Assembly: GCA_016284975.1 (NCBI GenBank)
Contig: JAEEPV010000349.1
Span: forward strand, 1 to 5,866
Source: Solobacterium sp.
Lineage (GTDB): Bacteria > Bacillota_I > Bacilli_A > Erysipelotrichales > Erysipelotrichaceae
Reading direction: 5' to 3'
DNA length: 5,866 bases
Of the stretch, positions 1 to 4,908 are shown piece after piece. The first letter of the stretch is position 1. Every line of letters begins with the position of its first letter. A program made the position numbers and the translations under genes. The notes beneath the pieces are model-generated. The model searched no databases, was not told the DNA's origin, and saw only the letters and a program-made list of their open reading frames with translations.

Positions 1-390
1 CCGGTTCTTGGCTTTCAGACAGATGAACTGCCGGCGTTTTATACCCGTACCAGCGGCCTGAAGGTTGATTGCGCTTTGAAGGATTATCAGGATGCGGCAG
101 AGGTCGTCAAGGCAAAACATGAGATGGGGCTTACCGGCGGAATCCTGATTGCCAACCCGATCCCGGAAGAGTATTCGCTTCCTGCCGAGAAGATCAATGG
201 AGTGATTGATCGAGCAATCAAAGATATGGATGAAAAAGGAATCAAGGGAAAGGAATGCACGCCATTCCTGCTGGCCAGGATCGCAGAGATCACCGGAGGA
301 GAATCCCTTGCGTCGAATATACAGCTGGTATTCAACAATGCGGCAGTCGGAACGGAAATTGCCAAGGCTTATTGTGAACTGACAAAATGA
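1..390 (+). CDS. psuG: Pseudouridine-5'-phosphate glycosidase, C-terminal part (5' truncated by window edge)
   Basis: The reading frame is open from base 1 and gives the last 129 residues of a protein that is normally about 300 residues long. PsuG reversibly cleaves pseudouridine 5'-phosphate to uracil and ribose 5-phosphate in the cytoplasm, the second step of pseudouridine salvage after the kinase PsuK. Visible family signatures are AFYTRTSG (about residues 12-19 of the fragment), ANPIPEE (51-57), GIKGKECTPFLL (80-91) and the C-terminal TGGESLASNI...NNA block (98-114). The catalytic N-terminal half lies outside the window and cannot be checked. An internal TTG at 76 is not a plausible start because family sequence continues upstream of it. 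The stop codon overlaps the next gene's start as ATGA, so the two genes are probably co-transcribed and translationally coupled. psuK is not in the window. Confidence 0.93.
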   Translation, partial: PVLGFQTDELPAFYTRTSGLKVDCALKDYQDAAEVVKAKHEMGLTGGILIANPIPEEYSLPAEKINGVIDRAIKDMDEKGIKGKECTPFLLARIAEITGGESLASNIQLVFNNAAVGTEIAKAYCELTK

Positions 391-1205
391 AACATAGTAA
401 ACAGAGAAAAATTGAATCCGTTGTGACCAAAGAGGAGCTGGTCAAGGCACTGAAGTTTGTTGGTCTGGGAAAGAATATGAATGTTGAGATTCATGTTTCG
501 CTTTCTTCCATGGGCTATGTGATCGGCGGGGCAAGAACGGTTGTTGATGCGCTGATGGAAATCATTACCGAAGGCGGTACCATTCTGATGCCGACGCAGA
601 CAACCTATAACTCCGATCCTTCGACCTGGGTAAATCCTCCGGCAAGTCCGTCGGTGTGGCAGGATATCCGTGACAATATGCCTGCATATGATCCGGAAAA
701 AAGCGATCTTCTCATGATGGGGGCAGTCGCAGAGAATTTCCGGCAGAGGGATGGTGTGATCCGTTCGAATCATCCGACGGCGTCATTTGCGGCATGGGGA
801 AGATATGCACGAGTTCTGTGCAACCGGCAGTCACTGCATTTTCCGCTGGCAGAAGAATCTCCGGTTGCCAGATTATATGAGCTGAAGGGACATGTGCTTC
901 TGATCGGAACGGATCTTACCGCAGCAACCTGTCTGCATCTTGCGGAGTACCGGACCGAATGCAGACCGATCAAGGTCGAAACCGCCTGTATGCTGACAGA
1001 TGGAAAACGGGGCTGGAAAAGATATCTGGATCTGAATCTGGACAGCTCGGACTTCGAAAAGATCCGTCCGGAACTCAACAGGAAAAATCTGCTTCGTGAA
1101 ACGGTTCTGAACGACTGCAGAATCAGTCTGTTCCCGGTTAATGCGGCGGTTGATGAAGCGACGGTATTCCTTGAAAAAAACGTAGTATTCGATTTGTATC
1201 GCTGA
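387..1205 (+). CDS. AAC(3)-family N-acetyltransferase (antibiotic_NAT fold)
   Basis: This 272-residue protein matches the length and layout of the aminoglycoside 3-N-acetyltransferase family, which moves an acetyl group from acetyl-CoA to an amine. It shows the N-terminal T-K-E-E-L helix, VSLSSMGYVIGGARTVVDAL (37-56) followed by EGGTILMPTQT (62-72), SNHPTASFAAWG (127-138), HFPLAEESP (151-159), GHVLLIGTDLT (168-178) and TCLHLAE (181-187), where His184 is the likely catalytic histidine by family analogy. The ATG at 387 overlaps the psuG stop (ATGA). There is no convincing SD, so translation probably depends on coupling. Many chromosomal members of this family do not confer aminoglycoside resistance, and FrbF acts on a CMP-linked substrate. 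Given the psuG neighbour, a nucleoside-related or other small amine substrate is as likely as an antibiotic; this is inference. The family call is firm, the substrate unknown. Confidence 0.9.
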   Translation: MKHSKQRKIESVVTKEELVKALKFVGLGKNMNVEIHVSLSSMGYVIGGARTVVDALMEIITEGGTILMPTQTTYNSDPSTWVNPPASPSVWQDIRDNMPAYDPEKSDLLMMGAVAENFRQRDGVIRSNHPTASFAAWGRYARVLCNRQSLHFPLAEESPVARLYELKGHVLLIGTDLTAATCLHLAEYRTECRPIKVETACMLTDGKRGWKRYLDLNLDSSDFEKIRPELNRKNLLRETVLNDCRISLFPVNAAVDEATVFLEKNVVFDLYR

Positions 1206-1212
1206 ACGGGTT

Positions 1213-1250
1213 TCCTGCTCAGCTTTTTGTATTAATTGACTGAAGCAGGA
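1213..1250 (+). terminator. Weak hairpin after the acyltransferase gene, possible terminator
   Basis: TCCTGCTCAG (1213-1222) can pair with CTGAAGCAGGA (1240-1250) with one bulged base across a 17-base loop. Only a short T-containing stretch (GTATTTTCT) follows. It lies eight bases after the stop codon, where a terminator is expected, but the weak T-tract and long loop make it doubtful. The 3' arm overlaps the -35 region of the dapF promoter candidate. Confidence 0.35.
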
Positions 1251-1264
1251 GTATTTTCTATACT
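1236..1264 (+). promoter_or_regulatory. Sigma-A promoter candidate for dapF-dapL
   Basis: A -35 box TTGACT (1236-1241) and a -10 box TATACT (1259-1264) each match consensus at five of six positions, with the optimal 17-base spacer. Transcription would start near 1271, leaving a leader of about 108 bases before dapF. No comparable promoter is seen between 1265 and 1378, so this is the best candidate for the dapF-dapL operon. It has not been tested. Confidence 0.55.
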
Positions 1265-1273
1265 TTTTCTGTC

Positions 1274-1320
1274 GGACAAGGGTGTTTCGGACTGGAAGCA
1301 CTTTTGTCTCTTTTTTTCTT
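1274..1320 (+). terminator. Intrinsic terminator or attenuator in the dapF leader
   Basis: Bases 1275-1288 pair continuously with 1295-1308 to give 14 base pairs (three G-U wobbles) around the six-base loop GGACTG. The stem is followed by a T-rich run, TCTCTTTTTTTCTT (1307-1320). This is the form of a Rho-independent terminator. It could end transcripts from the psuG-acyltransferase unit. However, it sits just after the predicted dapF start site, so dapF transcripts must read through it, which makes attenuation possible. No known riboswitch or T-box motif is recognised in front of it. Confidence 0.65.
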
Positions 1321-1342
1321 TAACCAAAGTGGTTTACTGCAA

Positions 1343-1382
1343 AGAGGAAACCATGTGAACGATGAAAGGACGGCGGCTATGA
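1343..1382 (+). promoter_or_regulatory. dapF translation-initiation region with start-stop codon and six-codon upstream ORF
   Basis: An SD-like AGAGG (1343-1347) sits five bases before an ATG (1353) that is immediately followed by TGA. A second ATG at 1362 opens a six-codon ORF (MKGRRL) whose TGA (1380-1382) overlaps the dapF ATG (1379) as ATGA. The dapF SD proper is GAAAGGA (1364-1370), eight bases before the start. TGGTTT (1330-1335) can pair with AAACCA (1348-1353), which would place AGAGG in a loop. An in-frame GTG at 1355 is an alternative dapF start. Function is inferred only from arrangement. Confidence 0.35.
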
Positions 1383-2200
1383 CAGTGAAGTTTACGAAAA
1401 TGCAGGGGCTCGGAAATGACTATCTTTATGTATACGGGCCGGTTCCTGATCAGGTGGAAGAACTGTGCATCCGTCTCAGTGACCGGCATTTCGGTGCAGG
1501 TTCCGACGGGATGATCTTCATTTCACCTTCCGCATCTGCGGACTTCTCAATGCGTATTTTCAATGCGGACGGAAGTGAGGCAATGATGTGCGGGAACGGG
1601 ATCCGATGTGTTGGAAAATATGTCTTTGACAAGGGTTATACCGACAAGACCGATCTTCGGATTGAAACCCGCTCGGGTATCCGGCACCTAACATTGTTTG
1701 TGGAAGATGGCGCGGTGAAGGAAGCAGAAGTGGATATGGGAACCGGAGTTCTGTCCGAACCGCGGAATCTTTCGGTTTCGGATCATGACTTTACCTGTTA
1801 TCCGGTTTCCGTAGGCAATCCCCATGCGGTTATCTTTACCGCTTCGGAAGATGAGAAGGAACCGGAAACATACGGACCGCTGATTGAATGCCATGAAGCG
1901 TTTCTTCCGGATCGGACCAACGTGGAATTCGTCCGGGTTCTGGAAGATGGTGCACTTCGCATGCGTGTATGGGAACGGGGAAGCGGGATTACGATGGCCT
2001 GCGGAACCGGTGCCTGTGCCAGTGCCTTTGCGGCAGTAAAGCTGGGCTTCTGCAGTTATGACACACCAATCCGGGTAGACCTCGACGGGGGAAGTCTTCT
2101 GATCCGTGTGCAGAAGGATGACCGCATTCTGATGCGCGGACCTGCAGCGTTTGTTTTTGAAGGAGAAGCGTGTGACGACCTGCTGTCGTCGATACGATAA
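1379..2200 (+). CDS. dapF: Diaminopimelate epimerase
   Basis: DapF is a cytoplasmic, PLP-independent epimerase that converts LL-diaminopimelate to meso-diaminopimelate, the peptidoglycan cross-linker and direct lysine precursor. The 273-residue product has the normal length. It begins FTKMQGLGND (5-14) and carries the two catalytic-cysteine motifs: MCGNGIRC (Cys71) and ACGTGACAS (Cys208). Also visible are HFGAGSDG (37-44), FNADGSEAMM (61-70), GNPHAV (146-151) and ERGSGIT (199-205). The ATG at 1379 is chosen because it has SD GAAAGGA eight bases upstream and gives the usual family N-terminus. A TTG at 1304 is in frame but would translate the leader terminator tract. A GTG at 1355 remains possible. 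The gene lies 11 bases before dapL, which makes the LL-isomer that DapF uses, so an operon is very likely. Confidence 0.96.
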   Translation: MTVKFTKMQGLGNDYLYVYGPVPDQVEELCIRLSDRHFGAGSDGMIFISPSASADFSMRIFNADGSEAMMCGNGIRCVGKYVFDKGYTDKTDLRIETRSGIRHLTLFVEDGAVKEAEVDMGTGVLSEPRNLSVSDHDFTCYPVSVGNPHAVIFTASEDEKEPETYGPLIECHEAFLPDRTNVEFVRVLEDGALRMRVWERGSGITMACGTGACASAFAAVKLGFCSYDTPIRVDLDGGSLLIRVQKDDRILMRGPAAFVFEGEACDDLLSSIR

Positions 2201-2211
2201 AGGAGGCACTT

Positions 2212-3399
2212 ATGGTAATACCAAATCACCATTATGCAGATTTAAAGGGATCTTATCTGTTCCGGGGGATCTCGGAACGTATTCAGCAGTATCTGCGGCA
2301 GAATCCGGATGCACACCTGCTTCGGCTTGGAATCGGAGATGTTTCACTGCCGCTTTGCCCGGCTGTCATTGAAGCAATGCATAAAGCAGTAGAAGAACAG
2401 GCTCATGCGGAAACCTTTCAGGGATATCTCTCGGAATGCGGAATGGATCCGCTGCGGGAAACCATCGCAGAGTATTACAGGTCCCGCGGAATTGCTATTG
2501 ATGCGGATGAAGTGTTTGTCTCAAGCGGCGCCAGCGATGAACTTGGAGATATCCTTCATCTGTTTGACCGCTCCACAATCTCGCTGATCATGGAACCAGC
2601 CTATCCGGCCTATACGGATGCCAATATCATGGACGGAAGACCGGTGCAATATCTTTCTGCCTCCAGCGAAAACGGCTTCCTGCCGCTTCCGGATGAATCT
2701 GTTCATGCAGGGTTGATCTATCTCTGCTCACCGAACAATCCGACCGGAGCAGTTTACAGCCATGATCAGCTGAAGCTCTGGATAGATTATGCAAAACGGA
2801 ATCAGGCAGTGATCCTGTTTGATGCGGCGTATGAGGCATTCGTACGGGATCCGTCCCTGCCCAGATCGATCTTTGAAGTTCCGGGGGCAGAAACCTTTGC
2901 GATTGAAATCTGTTCTCTGTCAAAGACCGCCGGGTTTACCGGAACCCGGCTTGGGTATACGGTGCTTCCGAAAACACTGTGTGCAGACGGGATGAACTTT
3001 CATGATATGTGGATCCGCAACCGGACGACCCGTACAAACGGTGTTTCCTGCATTATTCAGAAAGCAGGACTTGCAGTCTTTTCTCCGGAAGGACAGAAAC
3101 AGATTCAGGATAATCTGGAAGTATACCGGAAAAATGCAGAATGCCTGATGCGTGCGCTGGATGAAGCGGGCATATGGTACTGCGGCGGAAAGAACTCCCC
3201 CTACATCTGGATGAAATGTCCTTCGGGATGTACCAGCTGGGAATTCTTTGACCGGCTTTTGAACGAGATCCAGGTCATCGGCACACCCGGCAGCGGATTT
3301 GGACCGTGCGGAGAAGGATACTTCCGGCTATCTGCGTTTGGGGATGCCGGAGAAATTGCTGAGGCATCCAGCCGGCTGAAACAGTTTCTCCTGCGATAA
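2212..3399 (+). CDS. dapL: LL-diaminopimelate aminotransferase
   Basis: DapL is a PLP enzyme that transfers an amino group from glutamate to tetrahydrodipicolinate to form LL-diaminopimelate in one step, bypassing the succinyl or acetyl intermediates of other lysine routes. The 395-residue product is close to family length. It shows the DapL-type start NHHYADLKGSYLF (5-17), GIGDVSLPLCPAVIEAM (40-56), the PLP-binding CSPNNPTG (172-179), FDAAYEAF (203-210), the Schiff-base lysine Lys238 in SLSKTAGFTGTRLG (235-248), and the carboxylate-binding arginine Arg372 in YFRLSAFG (370-377). The ATG is preceded by AGGAGG (2201-2206) with a five-base spacer. It is paired with dapF, whose product acts next. 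The gene ends at a strong terminator facing a convergent gene. Confidence 0.96.
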   Translation: MVIPNHHYADLKGSYLFRGISERIQQYLRQNPDAHLLRLGIGDVSLPLCPAVIEAMHKAVEEQAHAETFQGYLSECGMDPLRETIAEYYRSRGIAIDADEVFVSSGASDELGDILHLFDRSTISLIMEPAYPAYTDANIMDGRPVQYLSASSENGFLPLPDESVHAGLIYLCSPNNPTGAVYSHDQLKLWIDYAKRNQAVILFDAAYEAFVRDPSLPRSIFEVPGAETFAIEICSLSKTAGFTGTRLGYTVLPKTLCADGMNFHDMWIRNRTTRTNGVSCIIQKAGLAVFSPEGQKQIQDNLEVYRKNAECLMRALDEAGIWYCGGKNSPYIWMKCPSGCTSWEFFDRLLNEIQVIGTPGSGFGPCGEGYFRLSAFGDAGEIAEASSRLKQFLLR

Positions 3400-3401
3400 C
3401 A

Positions 3402-3464
3402 GGAAAAGGAGCTTTGCATAACCCCGGACTGTGAAAACAGTATGGGTGAGAAAGCTCCTTTTTC
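3402..3464. terminator. Bidirectional compound terminator between dapL and the convergent msr gene
   Basis: AAAAGGAGCTTT (3404-3415) is perfectly complementary to AAAGCTCCTTTT (3451-3462), extendable by two pairs (one G-U). Inside the 35-base loop lies a second nested helix: ACCC (3421-3424) with GGGT (3444-3447), then ACTGT (3428-3432) with ACAGT (3437-3441) closed by a GAAA tetraloop. T-tracts lie at the ends of both strands (TTTTT at 3459-3463, AAAA at 3404-3407), so it can serve dapL on + and the convergent gene on -. Bases 3465-3531 hold nothing further that can be recognised. Confidence 0.85.
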
Positions 3465-3531
3465 TGAAGTTCTAAGAATGATAACAATACAGAACCTTGC
3501 GATGTTCCGATAACGATCTTTCCGAAAGCAA

Positions 3532-3990
3532 TCAGGCAGTCCATCCGTAGGTGATCCATGCGTCTGTGATCAGATCTGCAAGACGGTTGAAGATATCTGC
3601 AGTGTCCTGGTCAAAGCGGTCTGGCTCGGGCGAATCGAGATCGATTTCCAGAACGCAGCTGCCATTTACCATGACCGGTACACAGAGTTCACTGCGGCTT
3701 GCGCTGTCGCAGGCTATATGATCCTTTACGGCATGTACATCCGGTACAATCTGTGTACTGCATGTACGATAAGTCAGACCGCACACCCCTTTGTCGAAGG
3801 GAATATGCGTGCATGCGACTTTCCCCTGAAAGGGACCGAGCACAAGTTCACCGTTTTTTGCGAAATAGAATCCGGCCCAGTTCAGCCGGTCAAAGCTTTC
3901 ATTGATGAGCGCACTGAGATTGGAAAGTGCGGCAATCATATCCGGTTCTTCCAGAATTGCTTTCGACTGTTCTATAAAAATAATTTCCAT
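3532..3990 (-). CDS. msrC: Free methionine-(R)-sulfoxide reductase (GAF domain, fRMsr)
   Basis: This 152-residue cytoplasmic GAF-domain protein reduces free methionine-R-sulfoxide back to methionine with thioredoxin-type reductants, protecting against oxidative damage. It matches the YtsP/YebR/MsrC family: NWAGFYF (37-43), LGPFQGKVAC (51-60), IPFDKGVCG (63-71), VHAVKDHIACDSASRSE (85-101) and VLEIDLDSPEPDRFDQ (113-128). The three signature cysteines are Cys60, Cys70 and Cys94, and their spacing (10, then 24) equals that of Cys84, Cys94 and Cys118 in the E. coli enzyme. Cys118 is the E. coli catalytic residue, so Cys94 should be catalytic here. The ATG at 3990 is the only sensible start, but no SD precedes it at normal distance. 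The gene stands alone, convergent with dapL and divergent from thiT. Confidence 0.94.
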   Translation of the reverse strand: MEIIFIEQSKAILEEPDMIAALSNLSALINESFDRLNWAGFYFAKNGELVLGPFQGKVACTHIPFDKGVCGLTYRTCSTQIVPDVHAVKDHIACDSASRSELCVPVMVNGSCVLEIDLDSPEPDRFDQDTADIFNRLADLITDAWITYGWTA

Positions 3991-4002
3991 ATTCAGTAAT
4001 CT

Positions 4003-4030
4003 ATCATAACTCCCGGTGTTATAATAGCAA
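4003..4030 (-). promoter_or_regulatory. Promoter candidate for the msr gene, overlapping the thiT promoter
   Basis: Read on the minus strand, TTGCTA (4030-4025) and TATGAT (4008-4003) form -35 and -10 boxes separated by 16 bases. The start point would be near 3997, only about six bases before the ATG at 3990, giving a nearly leaderless transcript. The -35 match is moderate (four of six). An alternative -10, TATTAT (4026-4021), would give a leader of about 24 bases. Confidence 0.42.
4017..4025 (+). promoter_or_regulatory. Extended -10 promoter for the TPP riboswitch-thiT transcript
   Basis: TGTTATAAT is a perfect -10 hexamer (TATAAT, 4020-4025) with the TG extension one base upstream. No good -35 box lies 16-18 bases upstream, which is usual for extended -10 promoters. 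Transcription would begin near 4032, directly before the first riboswitch stem at 4034, so the position fits well. Confidence 0.65.
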
Positions 4031-4033
4031 TGT

Positions 4034-4103
4034 GAACAGGGGTGCCGAAAGGCTGAGACTGACCCTTATCACCTGATCTAGTTAATGCTAGCGTAGGGAG
4101 TTC
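4034..4103 (+). ncRNA. TPP riboswitch aptamer (THI element)
   Basis: The aptamer contains the conserved blocks of the THI-box: GGGGTGCC (4039-4046), the GCC-gaaa-GGC hairpin, CTGAGA (4053-4058), ACCCTT (4062-4067), ACCTGATC (4071-4078), a short helix CTAG (4078-4081) with CTAG (4088-4091) around TTAATG, and GCGTAGGGA (4091-4099). The closing helix P1 can form from GAAC (4034-4037) and GTTC (4100-4103). Thiamine pyrophosphate binding is expected to lower expression of the downstream thiamine transporter. Confidence 0.96.
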
Positions 4104-4149
4104 GAGCATTTGATTCCTTACGCCTTCAGATTTCGGAGGTGTATTTTTT
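4091..4149 (+). promoter_or_regulatory. TPP riboswitch expression platform: SD sequestrator/terminator and its competitor
   Basis: Two mutually exclusive helices can be read. OFF: TACGCCTTC (4119-4127) pairs with GGAGGTGTA (4135-4143), nine pairs with two G-U, burying the thiT SD GGAGG (4135-4139) and followed by TTTTTT (4144-4149), so it also resembles an intrinsic terminator. ON: GCGTAGGGA (4091-4099) pairs with TCCTTACGC (4115-4123), nine pairs with one G-U, extendable by two, using the 3' end of the aptamer and freeing the SD. TPP binding keeps 4091-4103 in the aptamer and so favours OFF. The mechanism is inferred from pairing alone. Confidence 0.78.
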
Positions 4150-4848
4150 ATGTCTGACAAGAAACGCATTCGCTTAATTACTTTTCTCGCACTTTACGTT
4201 GCCATCTATGTAGTCCTGAAGTATATCGGAGATCTGATACCGATCTTTAATATGCCAAATGGAGGAAGTGTTGAAGTTGAACTGATTGCCGTATGTCTGG
4301 CTTCATATCATCTTGGCTGGAAAGGCGGTGCCATGACAGGACTGCTGTCCTGGCTCGTTACAATTGTTCTGGGATTTGTGATGTACTTCGTTCATCCGGT
4401 TCAGATCGCGCTTGATTATGTGCTGCCACTGGTCGTATGCGGACTGGCATCCCTGTTTGGCAATTATGTGGATCGCGGACGGAAAGAGCAGGGGCTGTTA
4501 TCCGCCGCAAGAGCGCTGTTTATTTTCGGCGGAATCATACTGAGCTTTGGATATTCCGTGCACGTCATTGTCATAGCTTCCGCGATTGCGGTTGCAGTGT
4601 TTGGTGTTTCATTCTGGTACATCACCAACAATACGTATTTCGGAATCATATCTTCGTTCTTCTTAAAATATTTCTTTACCGTATTATCCGGTGCTTATTT
4701 CTGGGCGGAAGGTGCTGCTGCGGGAAGTGTTGCAGCATGGTCATTCTCTCTGATGTACAATCTCGGATACAATCTGGTATCAATGATTGTCTGTGCAATC
4801 ATTGTTCCGCTGATGGCAGATCGAATCATCAAGGTAGCACGAATCTAA
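4150..4848 (+). CDS. thiT: ThiT-family thiamine transporter, ECF S component (long variant)
   Basis: ThiT is the membrane substrate-binding subunit that captures thiamine and works with a shared ECF module (EcfA, EcfA', EcfT), which is not in this window. The family signatures are MPNGGSVEVE (35-44), SYHLGWKGGAMTGLLSWL (52-69), HPVQIALDYVLP (82-93), SGAYFW (180-185) and SFSLMYN (198-204). Hydrophobic segments lie at about 8-30, 43-56, 60-80, 86-104, 121-136, 137-157, 163-185 and 198-222. At 232 residues it is longer than the usual 180-200; the extra residues lie between the LDY motif and position 173 and add hydrophobic sequence. Lys173 and Thr177 stand where the family usually has Arg and His (RYxxHxxSG). 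The ATG at 4150 follows GGAGG (4135-4139) with a ten-base spacer. The riboswitch supports a thiamine-related substrate, though a precursor is possible. Confidence 0.9.
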   Translation: MSDKKRIRLITFLALYVAIYVVLKYIGDLIPIFNMPNGGSVEVELIAVCLASYHLGWKGGAMTGLLSWLVTIVLGFVMYFVHPVQIALDYVLPLVVCGLASLFGNYVDRGRKEQGLLSAARALFIFGGIILSFGYSVHVIVIASAIAVAVFGVSFWYITNNTYFGIISSFFLKYFFTVLSGAYFWAEGAAAGSVAAWSFSLMYNLGYNLVSMIVCAIIVPLMADRIIKVARI

Positions 4849-4853
4849 AACGG

Positions 4854-4875
4854 AAAGACCGGACAGGTCTTTTTG
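4854..4875 (+). terminator. Intrinsic terminator of thiT
   Basis: AAAGACC (4854-4860) pairs perfectly with GGTCTTT (4866-4872) around a five-base loop, and the T-run TTTTT (4870-4874) follows. It starts five bases after the thiT stop codon. Its T-tract overlaps the -35 region of the promoter candidate for the next gene. Confidence 0.82.
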
Positions 4876-4901
4876 TTTCTCACCGTGCGAAGTAGTAGAA
4901 T
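4873..4901 (+). promoter_or_regulatory. Promoter candidate for the Ntdp gene
   Basis: TTGTTT (4873-4878) and TAGAAT (4896-4901) are separated by 17 bases; the -10 matches five of six, the -35 only about half. The start point would fall at about 4908-4909, at the ATG chosen for the next gene, which has no well-spaced SD. This would yield a leaderless mRNA. The spacing is suggestive but the -35 is weak. Confidence 0.4.
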
Positions 4902-4908
4902 GGAGAAC

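Noticed and set aside
369..773. Minus-strand open frame opposite the psuG/acyltransferase junction
   Set aside because: Antisense to two recognisable coding regions; rich in His, Arg and Cys as expected of a shadow frame, with no visible domain.
873..1301. Long open frame on the minus strand inside the acyltransferase gene and intergenic region
   Set aside because: It is antisense to a clearly conserved coding frame, its translation resembles no family I know, and it runs through the hairpin region; treated as a shadow.
1304..1378. Extended dapF N-terminus from the in-frame TTG at 1304
   Set aside because: It would translate the T-rich tract of the leader hairpin, has no SD, and adds 25 residues absent from the DapF family; ATG 1379 has a good SD and the usual N-terminus.
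1206..1378. Lysine (L-box) riboswitch or T-box before dapF
   Set aside because: The leader is only about 108 bases and shows none of the conserved L-box or T-box sequence blocks.
3718..3999. Plus-strand open frame opposite the msr gene
   Set aside because: The minus strand encodes a full fRMsr with all three signature cysteines; the plus-strand translation has no recognisable motif.
4437..4895. Overlapping plus-strand frame within thiT
   Set aside because: Cys- and Arg-rich alternate-frame product running through the thiT terminator; no family resemblance.
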